Assembly: GCA_018268055.1 (NCBI GenBank)
Contig: JAFDXF010000089.1
Coordinates: forward strand, 62,001-126,000
DNA length: 64,000 bases
Source of the DNA: Bacteroidota bacterium
GTDB lineage: Bacteria; Bacteroidota; Bacteroidia; Chitinophagales; Chitinophagaceae
Direction: 5' to 3'
In this document: positions 34,822 to 44,753 of the stretch, piece by piece
Layout of the letters: every line of letters begins with the position of its first letter
How positions within the stretch are numbered: the stretch's first letter is position 1
Translations under genes and position numbers: made by a program
The notes under the pieces: model-generated
The model's database searches: none
The model's input: only the letters and a program-made list of their open reading frames with translations
Told to the model about the DNA's origin: nothing

Positions 34822-36579
34822 ATGAAGAAGACCACCTTAACAATCGTAGCAAGTGTTTTGTTTGCGGGTTTATTAAACGCCCAAACAATTCAGGAAGGAA
34901 TGAATCACTTGTATGCAGGACATGCAAAAACAGCACAATCAGTATTTGAAAAAATATTATCTACAAGTTCCAATAATGTAGATGCCACTTACTGGTTAGG
35001 TCAAGCATATTTGGGTGACGAAGAAGATGAAGTGTCTAATCGATTGGCAGATGCAAGACAATTGTATGAAAAAGCTCTTGCAAGTATGAATAATGCTCCA
35101 TTGATTCAAGTTGGTTTAGGTCAAGTTGAATTATTGGAAGGAAAAAATGCTGAAGCACGTCAACACTTTGATGCAGCATTAGCCGCAACCAGTAATAAAA
35201 AGGGTAATGATCCAAAAATTGAAACTGCGATCGGCCGTGCCATTGTTAGTGTGAAGAATGGCGACTATAACTATGCCGTAACACTTTTAGAAGATGCTGC
35301 TAAAAAAGATGCAAAAAATACAGAGACATTATTACAATTGGGTAACGCCTATCGTAAGGCAGGTGAAGGAAAAGGTGGCGGACAGGCTTATACCGCTTAC
35401 AATCAGGCATTAGCTGTAAACTCGAACTTTGCAGTAGCAAGCTACCGATTGGCAAAATTGTTTGAGTCTCAAAAGAATTGGGATTTAGTAGTACAGTATC
35501 TTAATGATGCGGTAACAAAAGACCCTAATTTCAGTCATGCTTATTACGATTTGTTTTACTACTATTTCTTCCGTCAAAAATTTACTGAGGCTGAATCTTA
35601 TTTGACAAAATACATTTCTTCGAAAGGAATAGATGCAGATGCACAAGACCAGTTTCTATATGCACAACTTTGCTGGGCTCAAAAGAATTTTGATTGTGCA
35701 ACTGCAAAAGGAGAATCTGTAGTGGCGGCAATGGGTAATAAAACAAAGCCTAAAGTTTATCGCTTATTGGCAGATGCTTATCTTCAAAAAGGTGATTATG
35801 TAAATTCAAAAAAATACAGCGATTTATTCTTTCAGTATAAAAAAATGGATGACTATATAGCTTATGACCATGCTCTGAGAGCTAAAATACTTTCAAAAAC
35901 AGGGGGCACACCTGATGAAATCTTGAAAAATTATTTGGAAGGAGCATTGATAGATACTGTTCTTTCTTCCAAAATTGATTTCTTGAAAGAAGCAGCAACT
36001 TATTTTAGAGAAAATAAATTACGTGATAAGGAAGCTGCTGTAATTCAAAAAATAATTGAGTTAAAGCCTTCGCCTACCATTAATGACTATTTTGATTTAA
36101 CTACTGCATATTATTTTGGTCAGAATTATGCTAAATCAAGAGATGCAGCATTAGTGATGGAAACTAAATGGCCGGATCAGGTTTATGGATATGAATGGGC
36201 ATTGAATAACAGTAGGAATGTGGATACTGTAAAAAAGGATAGTATAGCTGTACCCGATGCTTTGAAACTATACAATTTTGCAATTGCCGATTCTGTAAAA
36301 TATAAAAAGCAGATAATCAGTTCTGCCAGTTTCTTAGCTATTTACTATGCAAATGATGCCAAAAATCCCGCATCTGCTATAGAGTATCTTAAAAAATGGC
36401 AGTCTGCCGATCCTGATAATGCTGATAATATTCAAAAGAATATTGATGTACTTCAAAAAGCATTATTGGCGCCTACAAAGCCTACACCCGCTACAAAGCC
36501 GCCTGCAAAAACGGGAGGGTCTAAGACAAGTGCAGTAACAAAGCCAAAACCCGGCGCAAACAGAGTAGCAAAAAAATAG
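34822..36579 (+). CDS. Exported tetratricopeptide-repeat protein
   Basis: A 585-residue protein with a signal peptide ending LLNAQ (about residue 17), many TPR repeats across residues 20-540 (for example AKTAQSVFEKIL, YWLGQAYLG, ASYRLAKLFE) and a Pro/Thr/Lys-rich tail from about 550. I start at ATG 34822; a GTG four codons earlier is possible. TPR proteins scaffold complexes; this one probably works in the periplasm with the PstS-like lipoprotein, 41 bases upstream. Confidence 0.88.
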   Translation: MKKTTLTIVASVLFAGLLNAQTIQEGMNHLYAGHAKTAQSVFEKILSTSSNNVDATYWLGQAYLGDEEDEVSNRLADARQLYEKALASMNNAPLIQVGLGQVELLEGKNAEARQHFDAALAATSNKKGNDPKIETAIGRAIVSVKNGDYNYAVTLLEDAAKKDAKNTETLLQLGNAYRKAGEGKGGGQAYTAYNQALAVNSNFAVASYRLAKLFESQKNWDLVVQYLNDAVTKDPNFSHAYYDLFYYYFFRQKFTEAESYLTKYISSKGIDADAQDQFLYAQLCWAQKNFDCATAKGESVVAAMGNKTKPKVYRLLADAYLQKGDYVNSKKYSDLFFQYKKMDDYIAYDHALRAKILSKTGGTPDEILKNYLEGALIDTVLSSKIDFLKEAATYFRENKLRDKEAAVIQKIIELKPSPTINDYFDLTTAYYFGQNYAKSRDAALVMETKWPDQVYGYEWALNNSRNVDTVKKDSIAVPDALKLYNFAIADSVKYKKQIISSASFLAIYYANDAKNPASAIEYLKKWQSADPDNADNIQKNIDVLQKALLAPTKPTPATKPPAKTGGSKTSAVTKPKPGANRVAKK

Positions 36580-36602
36580 TTTAAATAATTTTTTATAAAA
36601 AT

Positions 36603-36632
36603 AAACCCCTTACAGTACAACGTAAGGGGTTT
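36603..36632 (+). terminator. Terminator after the TPR gene
   Basis: A perfect 11-base stem (AAACCCCTTAC / GTAAGGGGTTT) with an 8-base loop, followed by ACCTTTTA. It separates the TPR operon from the nuo operon. Confidence 0.75.
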
Positions 36633-36667
36633 ACCTTTTACGTAATTATTTTATGGCTTGAATTTCT

Positions 36668-36703
36668 TTGTTAAGGTAATATCACGTTGCTGCCTTATTT
36701 TTG
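36668..36703 (+). promoter_or_regulatory. Promoter of the nuo operon
   Basis: TATTTTTG (36696-36703) is a perfect TAnnTTTG -7 element, 15 bases before the nuoA start. The nearest suitable upstream TTG (36668-36670) is 25 bases away, a little far. Confidence 0.5.
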
Positions 36704-36718
36704 CCATAAGTTGAAATT

Positions 36719-37114
36719 ATGTTTCAGTTACTACAAATCGATCCGGAAAACGTGACAGCAGGTTCATACTTACCTATTGGCTTACAGATTTTTATTGCAA
36801 TAGGCTTGGTGGTATTACTCACTGTTGTAACGCACATGCTTGGCCCCAAAAGAAAAACTTCAGAAAAACTTCAAAACTTTACCAGTGGTATTGAAAGTCA
36901 TGGTGATGCCCGTCAACCAATGGCGGTTAAATACTTTTTGACTGCAATTTTATTTGTACTGTTTGATGTGGAAGTAATCTTCTTTTATCCTTATGCAGTA
37001 AATTTTAAAGAACTGGGTTGGGCCGGTTTTTGGGCAGTTGTAATGTTTATTACTTTTTTCCTATGTGGATTTGTATATATTATAAAAAAAGGTGCGTTGA
37101 ATTGGGAAGATTAA
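36719..37114 (+). CDS. nuoA: NADH dehydrogenase subunit A
   Basis: A 131-residue membrane subunit of complex I with three helices and the conserved YFLTAILFVLFDVEVIFFYP segment, whose acidic residues line the quinone/proton path. First gene of the 14-subunit operon. Confidence 0.96.
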   Translation: MFQLLQIDPENVTAGSYLPIGLQIFIAIGLVVLLTVVTHMLGPKRKTSEKLQNFTSGIESHGDARQPMAVKYFLTAILFVLFDVEVIFFYPYAVNFKELGWAGFWAVVMFITFFLCGFVYIIKKGALNWED

Positions 37115-37126
37115 AAATTGTAAGAA

Positions 37127-37711
37127 ATGCCAAGACAAGTATCATATAATCTCATCAAAAAAATACCTGAAACGGATATCAGTATTGCTGATATGCCTGA
37201 GGGACATATTGGAGAAGGATTTTTCGCTACCTCATTGAATAAGGTAATAGGGTTGGCAAGAAAGAATTCAATATGGCCGCTTCCTTTTGCTACTTCATGT
37301 TGCGGAATTGAATTTATGGCTACTATGGGCGCACATTATGATTTGGGTAGATTTGGCTCAGAAAGAGTTGGTTTCAGCCCACGTCAGTGCGATTTGTTGA
37401 TGGTAATGGGAACTATTGCTAAAAAAATGGGCCCGGTACTCAAGCAAGTATATATTCAAATGGCCGAACCTCGTTGGGTAATGGCAGTAGGTGCATGTGC
37501 GAGTAGTGGTGGTATATTTGATACATACAGTGTATTGCAAGGTATAGATCAAATAGTGCCCGTAGATGTTTATGTGCCGGGTTGTGCACCAAGACCTGAA
37601 GCTATTTTAGATGGTGTAATGCGAGTACAAGATTTGGTTGGTAAAGAAAGTTTAAGAAGAAGAAATAGCCAATTTTATAAAGATTTGCTGGCTAGTTATG
37701 GTATTCAATAA
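37127..37711 (+). CDS. nuoB: NADH dehydrogenase subunit B
   Basis: A 194-residue subunit holding iron-sulfur cluster N2, the electron donor to quinone. Ligands are visible in ATSCCGIEFMA (two adjacent cysteines), GACASSGG and VPGCAPRPEA. It sits at the junction of the hydrophilic and membrane arms. Confidence 0.97.
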   Translation: MPRQVSYNLIKKIPETDISIADMPEGHIGEGFFATSLNKVIGLARKNSIWPLPFATSCCGIEFMATMGAHYDLGRFGSERVGFSPRQCDLLMVMGTIAKKMGPVLKQVYIQMAEPRWVMAVGACASSGGIFDTYSVLQGIDQIVPVDVYVPGCAPRPEAILDGVMRVQDLVGKESLRRRNSQFYKDLLASYGIQ

Positions 37712-37749
37712 ATAGTATTTTGGTGAATGACCAATAAAGCGTTTAAAAA

Positions 37750-38253
37750 ATGTTGACGAACGAAAAAGTACAAACAAGATTAGTAGAAAAATTTGGCGAG
37801 CAGGTTTCCAATTTTCAGGAACCCTACGGAATGCTTACGTTTGAATCGCCGAAAGAACTAAATCTTAAAGTACTAAACTTTCTGTATGATGATGAAGAGT
37901 TGAAATTCCGTTTTCTTACAGATGTTACAGCGGTTCATTACCCTGAAAATAAAGGAAAAGAATTGGCAATAGTGTATCATTTGCACAATTTGTCCGATAA
38001 TCTACGCATTCGTTTCAAAGTGTTTACAGACATAAATACTCCGGATGTTTACACCGCTACCGGATTATATTCATCTGCAAACTGGCAGGAGCGAGAAGCT
38101 TATGATTTTTTCGGAGTTAATTTTGTAGGGCATCCCAATCTGAAACGAATAATGAACGTAGAAGAGATGGATTATTTTCCACTGAGAAAAGAATTTCCAT
38201 TGGAAGATCAAACAAGAGTGGATAAAGATGATGAAATGTTTGGAAGAGGATAA
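37750..38253 (+). CDS. nuoC: NADH dehydrogenase subunit C
   Basis: A 167-residue 30-kDa-type subunit; the C-terminal motif ANWQEREAYDFFGVNFVGHPNLKRI is characteristic. Separate from NuoD here, not fused as in some proteobacteria. It supports the quinone module. Confidence 0.96.
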   Translation: MLTNEKVQTRLVEKFGEQVSNFQEPYGMLTFESPKELNLKVLNFLYDDEELKFRFLTDVTAVHYPENKGKELAIVYHLHNLSDNLRIRFKVFTDINTPDVYTATGLYSSANWQEREAYDFFGVNFVGHPNLKRIMNVEEMDYFPLRKEFPLEDQTRVDKDDEMFGRG

Positions 38254-38324
38254 TATGATTAATATTCTTTTACCTATTTGAAACACAAATAGAATAGGTA
38301 AATTGAAAAAATAGAAAATAGATA

Positions 38325-39548
38325 ATGTCAGAGCATCACATAAAATTGCCGGAAGGCTCAATAGAAAAAACGACCACCACGCTGAACCTGGGGCCTACGC
38401 ATCCTGCTACGCATGGTGTGTTTCAAAATATTCTGGAGTTGGATGGGGAACGTATTGTGTCTGCCGAACAAACAGTTGGTTACATACACAGAGCATTTGA
38501 GAAATTGGCTGAGCGAAGACCATTGGGCCAAATCACTGTACTTACTGATCGACTGAACTATTGCTCTCCTCCCATCAATAACATGGGCTGGCATCTTACT
38601 TGCGAAAAATTATTAGGCCTTAAAATCCCTAAGCGTGTAGATTATTTGCGTATTATTATTATGGAGTTGGCAAGAATTTCTGACCATCTTATTTGCAATT
38701 CCATTGTTGGCGTGGATGCAGGTGCTTATACCGGCTTTCTGTATGTAATGCAATACAGAGAACTGATTTATGAAATTTATGAAGAAGTATGTGGTGCAAG
38801 ACTTACCACTAATATTGGTCGTATTGGTGGCTTTGAAAGAAACTTTAATGACATTGCATTTCAAAAGTTAGAAAAATTTTTAAGAGAATATCCCAAAGTG
38901 TTGAAAGAGTTTGAAACGCTCTTTATGCGCAATAGAATTTTTATGGATCGCACAATGGGAACGGGAGCAATCAGTGCTGAACGTGCATTGAATTATGGCT
39001 TTACAGGCCCCAACCTGCGTGCTACAGGTGTAGATTATGATGTACGTGTGCATACGCCATATAGTTCTTACGAAGATTTTCAATTCAAAGTTCCTGTTGG
39101 TACTACCGGCGATAATTATGATCGATGGTTGGTAAGAGAACAAGAAATGTGGGAGAGCATCAGCATTATAGAGCAAGCCTATCAGAAAGTGCAGGAATTC
39201 AAAGGCACAGAAGCAGATGTTTTCCATGCAGATGCTCCGGAATATTATCTACCACCAAAAGAGGCTGTTTATACAGAGATGGAAGCATTGATCTGGCATT
39301 TTAAAATAATAATGGGTGAAACCAATATACCTTCAGGTGAAGTTTACAATTCGGTAGAAGGTGCAAATGGAGAGTTGGGATTTTATTTGATTAGTGATGG
39401 AGGCAGAACACCGTATCGCTTGCATTTCAGAAGACCAAGTTTTATTTATTATCAAGCATTTGAAGAATTGATTAAAGGTTCAATGTTGAGTGATACAATT
39501 ATAACAATGAGTAGTTTGAACCTGATAGCAGGAGAATTAGACGCATAA
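38325..39548 (+). CDS. nuoD: NADH dehydrogenase subunit D
   Basis: A 407-residue 49-kDa-type subunit forming the quinone cavity with NuoB. LGPTHPATHGVFQ at the start, RIGGFERNFND and the C-terminal GELDA, which replace the hydrogenase ligands of related enzymes, are all present. Confidence 0.97.
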   Translation: MSEHHIKLPEGSIEKTTTTLNLGPTHPATHGVFQNILELDGERIVSAEQTVGYIHRAFEKLAERRPLGQITVLTDRLNYCSPPINNMGWHLTCEKLLGLKIPKRVDYLRIIIMELARISDHLICNSIVGVDAGAYTGFLYVMQYRELIYEIYEEVCGARLTTNIGRIGGFERNFNDIAFQKLEKFLREYPKVLKEFETLFMRNRIFMDRTMGTGAISAERALNYGFTGPNLRATGVDYDVRVHTPYSSYEDFQFKVPVGTTGDNYDRWLVREQEMWESISIIEQAYQKVQEFKGTEADVFHADAPEYYLPPKEAVYTEMEALIWHFKIIMGETNIPSGEVYNSVEGANGELGFYLISDGGRTPYRLHFRRPSFIYYQAFEELIKGSMLSDTIITMSSLNLIAGELDA

Positions 39549-39571
39549 AAAATTATTTTGAATTAAGCATT

Positions 39572-40066
39572 ATGAATGTTGAGTTTTCAAAAGAGAAATT
39601 AGCTGAAGTGAAGCAAATCATTGAACGCTACCCTGAGGGCAAGCAAAAAAGTGCTTTGCTGCCTGTATTGCATCTGGCACAACACGAATTTGGCGGTTGG
39701 TTGAGTGAAGAAACGATGAACTATGTTGCATCTCTTTTAAACATTACAGATATTGAAGTGTATGAAGTTGCTACGTTTTACAGTATGTTCAATTTAAAAC
39801 CTGTTGGTAAATATCTTTTTGAAGTTTGTCAGACAGGGCCTTGCATGTTGAACGGCAGTGATGATATAATAAACTATGTCCATGAAAAATTAGGGATCAA
39901 GCCGGGAGAAACAACGGAAGACGGAATGTTTACCTTGAAAACGGTAGAATGTTTAGGTGCTTGTGGATACGCACCGATGATGCAACTGGGAGAAAATTAT
40001 AAAGAACATTTGACCAAAGAAAAAATAGATAAAATTATTTCAGAAAGTCGGGCTAATGCAAAATAA
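39572..40066 (+). CDS. nuoE: NADH dehydrogenase subunit E
   Basis: A 164-residue thioredoxin-like subunit binding a 2Fe-2S cluster; ligands lie in VCQTGPCML and ECLGACGYAP. Part of the NADH-oxidising module with NuoF. Only 3 bases separate it from the inserted small gene. Confidence 0.96.
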   Translation: MNVEFSKEKLAEVKQIIERYPEGKQKSALLPVLHLAQHEFGGWLSEETMNYVASLLNITDIEVYEVATFYSMFNLKPVGKYLFEVCQTGPCMLNGSDDIINYVHEKLGIKPGETTEDGMFTLKTVECLGACGYAPMMQLGENYKEHLTKEKIDKIISESRANAK

Positions 40067-40069
40067 TCA

Positions 40070-40504
40070 ATGAAAGTATATTTCACCATAGCAGCAATTT
40101 TTATAGGTGTATTCCTGAATGCACAAACAAAGATTGCATCCAAAGCAGTAGCTAAATCAAAGCTGCTGGTGAATGCTATTTTTGAATCAAAAGATAAAAG
40201 CACATTAGAGAAATTATTTGCAGCTGAAATGATTTATCAAAATAGTGACGGTAAAACAGAGGCAAGAGAGCAGGCAATAAAAGATATATCAGAGAATAAA
40301 ACTACTTATACGCAAGCCAACATGACGAAAGGCTTTGGCGTTTCTAAATCAGCGGATTCAACAGTAGTAAAATATTTTTTTAAAGGAAAAGAACATAAGC
40401 CGGATGGCGTGACATCTGTTTATACTGTGAATGTGAGTATGATTTGGTTCAAGCAAAAAAAAGATATAAAGCTGGCAAGGTTGGAAATGCTGAGAATAGA
40501 ATAA
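40070..40504 (+). CDS. Exported NTF2-like protein inside the nuo operon
   Basis: A 144-residue protein with a signal peptide ending FLNAQ (about residue 18) and a mature domain resembling the SnoaL/NTF2-like (DUF4440) fold: helical start (LVNAIFESKDKSTLEKLFA) and a C-terminal sheet (TVNVSMIWFKQKK, KLARLEMLRIE). It is not a complex I subunit. It sits 3 bases after nuoE and 44 bases before nuoF, so it should be co-transcribed. Role unknown. Confidence 0.8.
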   Translation: MKVYFTIAAIFIGVFLNAQTKIASKAVAKSKLLVNAIFESKDKSTLEKLFAAEMIYQNSDGKTEAREQAIKDISENKTTYTQANMTKGFGVSKSADSTVVKYFFKGKEHKPDGVTSVYTVNVSMIWFKQKKDIKLARLEMLRIE

Positions 40505-40548
40505 TGAGTGATTAAAAAATATAAATATACCCGTTGGGGTTATTAAAT

Positions 40549-41901
40549 ATGGGACGAAAATTATTATTAGATAAAGCACACATTGAAAACATCAGATTGT
40601 ATGATGTGTACCGTCGTGAGGGCGGCTACCGTAGTGTAGAGAAAGCACTTAAATCAATGAGTCCCGATGGCGTAACGGATGAAGTAAAGAAAAGTGGTCT
40701 TCGCGGGCGTGGTGGTGCAGGGTTCCCTACAGGAATGAAATGGAGTTTTCTTGCCAAACCAGAAGGAGTACCTCGCTATTTGGTTGTCAATGCAGATGAG
40801 TCTGAGCCGGGTACTTTCAAAGACAGATATTTGATGGAATTTATTCCACACTTACTCATTGAAGGTATGATTGTATCATCTTACGCATTAGGATCCAATC
40901 GTTCTTATATATATATACGTGGAGAGTATGCATGGATAGTAAATATTCTGGAGCAGGCAATTGCAGAAGCAAAAAATAATGGATGGCTTGGAAAAAATAT
41001 TTTGGGCAGCGGGTTTGATTGTGAAATTTATGTACAACGTGGAGCTGGCGCTTATATCTGTGGAGAAGAAACCGCTTTGTTAGAATCTTTAGAAGGAAAA
41101 AGAGGCAACCCAAGAATCAAACCTCCATTTCCTGCTGTAAAAGGATTGTGGGGTTGCCCTACAGTAGTAAATAATGTGGAAAGTATAGCAGCAGTAGTGC
41201 CAATCATAAATGAAGGAGGAGAAGAATATGCTAAAATCGGAATTGGAAAATCAACAGGCACTAAGTTGATTTCTGCCTGTGGCAATATCAATAAGCCCGG
41301 CGTTTATGAAATTGATATGACTATTTCCGTTGAAGAATTTTTGTACAGTGATGAATATTGTGGAGGTATTGCAAATGGAAAAAAATTAAAAGCTTGCATT
41401 CCCGGCGGTTCTTCTGTACCTATTTTGCCTGCCAATCTTCTATTGAAAACTGCAAAGGGCGAAACAAGAATGATGACTTACGAAAGTCTTGCAGATGGTG
41501 GATTTGCTACAGGCAGCATGATGGGCTCTGGTGGTTTTATTGTATTGGATGAAACGCAATGTGTGGTTCGCCATACATATACACTTGCAAGATTTTATCG
41601 TCATGAAAGCTGCGGTCAATGTACTCCTTGCAGAGAAGGCACACCATGGTTAGAGAATTTGTTGTATAAACTTGAATATGGTAAAGGAAAAATGAGTGAT
41701 ATAGATTTATTGTGGAATGTGCAGAAGAATATTGAAGGTAATACGATTTGCCCATTGGGTGATGCAGCAGCTTGGCCTGTTGCAGCAGCAATCAGGCATT
41801 TCAGAGACGAATTTGAATGGCATGTGAATAACCCTGAAGAATGTTTGAAAAAAAATTATGGATTGGCAGGATATGCCGATCCAATAAATGTGCCTGTGTA
41901 G
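40549..41901 (+). CDS. nuoF: NADH dehydrogenase subunit F
   Basis: A 450-residue subunit that oxidises NADH. GLRGRGGAGFPTGMKW and NADESEPGTFKD form the FMN/NADH site; the 4Fe-4S cluster N3 is bound by ESCGQCTPCREG and a later cysteine in NTICPLGDAA. I chose ATG 40549 (MGRKLLLDKA); a TTG five codons earlier is less likely. Confidence 0.97.
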   Translation: MGRKLLLDKAHIENIRLYDVYRREGGYRSVEKALKSMSPDGVTDEVKKSGLRGRGGAGFPTGMKWSFLAKPEGVPRYLVVNADESEPGTFKDRYLMEFIPHLLIEGMIVSSYALGSNRSYIYIRGEYAWIVNILEQAIAEAKNNGWLGKNILGSGFDCEIYVQRGAGAYICGEETALLESLEGKRGNPRIKPPFPAVKGLWGCPTVVNNVESIAAVVPIINEGGEEYAKIGIGKSTGTKLISACGNINKPGVYEIDMTISVEEFLYSDEYCGGIANGKKLKACIPGGSSVPILPANLLLKTAKGETRMMTYESLADGGFATGSMMGSGGFIVLDETQCVVRHTYTLARFYRHESCGQCTPCREGTPWLENLLYKLEYGKGKMSDIDLLWNVQKNIEGNTICPLGDAAAWPVAAAIRHFRDEFEWHVNNPEECLKKNYGLAGYADPINVPV

Positions 41902-41957
41902 AATTGTAAATAAACTGTAAACTTTGCGACTTAGCTACTTTGAGTGAAATAAAAATT

Positions 41958-43079
41958 ATGGCTGAAGAAATTAAAAAAGAAGCTCCGAAATTATTTAAAG
42001 TCACTATCGATAATAAAACGATCGAAGTGCCACCGGGGACTACTATATTGAATGCTGCACGAATGATTGGTGTAGAAGTTGCTCCACCTGCAATGTGCTA
42101 TTACAGCAAATTGGAAGAAAGTGGCGGAAGATGCAGATCTTGTTTGGTAGAAGTAGCTGCCGGCTCTACCGCAGACCCAAGACCAATGCCAAAGTTGGTC
42201 GCAAGTTGCCGTACTACGGTAATGGACGGAATGGTGGTTAATAATTATTCAAGTGAAAGAGTATTAGATGCGAGAAAAGGTGTGGTAGAATTTTTATTGG
42301 TCAATCACCCATTGGATTGTCCTATCTGCGACCAAGCAGGCGAATGTTACTTACAAGACTTCAGCTATGAGCACGGAAAAACTGCAGCATCCCGCTATGA
42401 ATTCAAGAAAAGAATTTTTGAATTAGAAGATATTGGCCCTTATATAAAACTACACATGACGCGTTGCATTCTATGCTATCGTTGCGTATTAGTAGCCGAT
42501 CAGTTAACCGAGAAAAGGGTTCATGGCGTTTTGAAAAGAGGCGATCATGCAGAAATTTCTACCTACATTTCAAAAGCCATAGATAATGACTTCAGTGGAA
42601 ACATGATTGATGTTTGCCCCGTTGGTGCATTAACAGATAGAACATTCCGTTTTAAAAACAGAGTGTGGTTTACTAAGCCGGTTGATGCACACAGGGACTG
42701 TGATAAATGTTGTGGTAAAGTAACACTGTGGCAAAGAGGCGAAGAAGTAATGCGAGTTACCAGCAGAAAAGATCCTTGGGCGGAAGTGCAAACAATAGAT
42801 GGTAAGCCGGCATGGATTTGTAATGATTGTCGTTTTCATAAAAAGAAAATAAATGATTGGGTGATAGAAGGGCCAACGGTAATCAGCCGTCATTCGGTTA
42901 TTGCGCAAGGTCATTATGAAGGAATGATCAAGCCTAAAGAAACATTGCCGGAAGTAATGGGCGGTCGCGACCCTAAATTATTGATGGATATTCGTAAAGT
43001 AAGCGGAGTGAATAGTGTGGATATATCACAACTGCCCGGACCGGCAACGAGTGAAACATTTAAAAAGAAAGAACAATAA
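41958..43079 (+). CDS. nuoG: NADH dehydrogenase subunit G, short form
   Basis: A 373-residue iron-sulfur subunit. A 2Fe-2S domain (MCYYSKLEESGGRCRSC) is followed by the His/Cys cluster site HPLDCPICDQAGEC, a 4Fe-4S set in CILCYRCVLV with CPVGALT, and a further cysteine set (CDKCCGKV, ICNDCRFHKKK). The large molybdopterin-oxidoreductase-like domain of the E. coli subunit (about 900 residues) is absent. Short NuoG is usual in this phylum, so it is not a broken gene. I start at ATG 41958, not the TTG at 41940. Confidence 0.93.
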   Translation: MAEEIKKEAPKLFKVTIDNKTIEVPPGTTILNAARMIGVEVAPPAMCYYSKLEESGGRCRSCLVEVAAGSTADPRPMPKLVASCRTTVMDGMVVNNYSSERVLDARKGVVEFLLVNHPLDCPICDQAGECYLQDFSYEHGKTAASRYEFKKRIFELEDIGPYIKLHMTRCILCYRCVLVADQLTEKRVHGVLKRGDHAEISTYISKAIDNDFSGNMIDVCPVGALTDRTFRFKNRVWFTKPVDAHRDCDKCCGKVTLWQRGEEVMRVTSRKDPWAEVQTIDGKPAWICNDCRFHKKKINDWVIEGPTVISRHSVIAQGHYEGMIKPKETLPEVMGGRDPKLLMDIRKVSGVNSVDISQLPGPATSETFKKKEQ

Positions 43080-43088
43080 AAACAGAAT

Positions 43089-44141
43089 ATGTATTTATTG
43101 ACTATAGACTTGTGGATGTTATTAGGAAAAGCAATTTTGATTGTTGCCATTATTGGCCTTTCATTCTTTATTGCTATGTACACCACTTATGCGGAAAGAA
43201 AAGTAGCTGCCTTTATGCAAGATAGATTAGGCCCGAACCGAGCGGGGCCTTTTGGTATTCTTCAGCCATTGGCAGATGGCGGTAAATTATTTTTCAAAGA
43301 AGAAATTATACCACTTACTTCCAACAAGTTTCTGTTTTTACTTGGACCGGCATTAGCCATGATTACGGCTTTGGTTACGAGTAGTGTTATTCCATGGGCA
43401 GCTCCTTTTCAAATGGGAAATGGAACAGTTATTCCAATGCAGGTGGCCGATGTAGATATGGGAATATTAATAGTGTTTGCAATTGTGAGTATCGGTGTTT
43501 ATGGTATTATGATAGGAGGTTGGGCTTCTAATAATAAATTTTCACTTTTGGCAGCCATTCGTGGTGCATCTCAAATGATTTCTTATGAATTGCCAATGGG
43601 ACTTGCTTTGATTGCGGTATTGCTCATGACCGGTTCTTTAAAAATGAGTGCTATCGTTGGCTATCAAATGGAGCATGGCTGGAATATTATTTATCAGCCA
43701 CTTGGCTTTATTATATTTTTTGTGTGCGCTTTAGCAGAATGTAATCGTACACCGTTTGATTTGGCAGAAGCAGAAAATGAATTGAACTTTGGTTACCATC
43801 AGGAATATTCGTCTATGAAATTAGGCTTTTATCTCTTTGCCGAGTATATCAATATGTTTATCAGCAGCGCAGTAATGGCAACCATTTATCTGGGCGGATA
43901 TGATATACCTTTTGTAAATGAAGCAAGTTGGGGATTGAGTCCATTCTGGATGTCATTCATCAGTTTTGGTGTGTTGATGGCAAAAATATCTTTCTTCTTG
44001 TTTGTGTTTTTGTGGATACGTTGGACCATTCCTCGTTTTCGCTATGACCAACTGATGAACCTTGGATGGAAAAAATTAGTACCGCTTGCATTGGTCAATA
44101 TGTTGATCACTGCAGCAGTAATATTGTATTTGAACAAATAA
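43089..44141 (+). CDS. nuoH: NADH dehydrogenase subunit H
   Basis: A 350-residue membrane subunit with eight helices that joins the two arms and forms part of the quinone tunnel. AERKVAAFMQDRLGPNRAGPFG and ALAECNRTPFDLAEAENEL are hallmark segments. Confidence 0.97.
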   Translation: MYLLTIDLWMLLGKAILIVAIIGLSFFIAMYTTYAERKVAAFMQDRLGPNRAGPFGILQPLADGGKLFFKEEIIPLTSNKFLFLLGPALAMITALVTSSVIPWAAPFQMGNGTVIPMQVADVDMGILIVFAIVSIGVYGIMIGGWASNNKFSLLAAIRGASQMISYELPMGLALIAVLLMTGSLKMSAIVGYQMEHGWNIIYQPLGFIIFFVCALAECNRTPFDLAEAENELNFGYHQEYSSMKLGFYLFAEYINMFISSAVMATIYLGGYDIPFVNEASWGLSPFWMSFISFGVLMAKISFFLFVFLWIRWTIPRFRYDQLMNLGWKKLVPLALVNMLITAAVILYLNK

Positions 44142-44181
44142 ATTGGCAGATAGAAATATATATTTGCAAACCTTTTAAAAA

Positions 44182-44742
44182 ATGAGTACACAACTTACAA
44201 ACAGAGCATTGCCGGTGGATCGGAAGCCAATGACTTTTGTGGAAAGTCTGTATCTGTGGAATATATTGAAGGGAATGGGCGTTACTTTAAGTCATTTTTT
44301 CAGAAAAAAAGTAACCTATAATTTTCCGGAACAAAAAAGACCATTTTCTAAAGTATTCAGAGGCTTACATGTATTGAATAGGGATGAAGAAGGGCGTGAA
44401 AACTGTACTGCCTGTGGCCTTTGTGCAGTGGCTTGTCCTGCCGAAGCTATTACGATGGAAGCAGCAGAAAGATTGCCCGGCGAAGAACATCTTTACAGAG
44501 AAGAAAAATATGCAGCAAAATATGAAATCAATATGTTGCGCTGTATTTTCTGCGGCTTGTGCGAAGAAGCTTGTCCGAAAGATGCTATTTATCTTTCAGA
44601 AACATTTGCTCCGGCCAATTATGGAAGAAAAGGATTTATTTATCCCAAAGAAGAACTGCTGATTCCACACCCGATTAATGAAAAAGAAGCGTACGATAAA
44701 GCAGTGGGCGACAGAAAAATAAAAAACAATAAAACGAACTAA
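44182..44742 (+). CDS. nuoI: NADH dehydrogenase subunit I
   Basis: A 186-residue ferredoxin-like subunit with two 4Fe-4S motifs, CTACGLCAVACPAEAI and CIFCGLCEEACPKDAI, carrying clusters N6a and N6b toward NuoB. Confidence 0.97.
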   Translation: MSTQLTNRALPVDRKPMTFVESLYLWNILKGMGVTLSHFFRKKVTYNFPEQKRPFSKVFRGLHVLNRDEEGRENCTACGLCAVACPAEAITMEAAERLPGEEHLYREEKYAAKYEINMLRCIFCGLCEEACPKDAIYLSETFAPANYGRKGFIYPKEELLIPHPINEKEAYDKAVGDRKIKNNKTN

Positions 44743-44753
44743 CGGCTAATAGA

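Noticed and set aside
41958-43079. NuoG considered as a truncated pseudogene
   Set aside because: The iron-sulfur motifs are complete, the frame is intact, and a short NuoG is usual for Bacteroidota.
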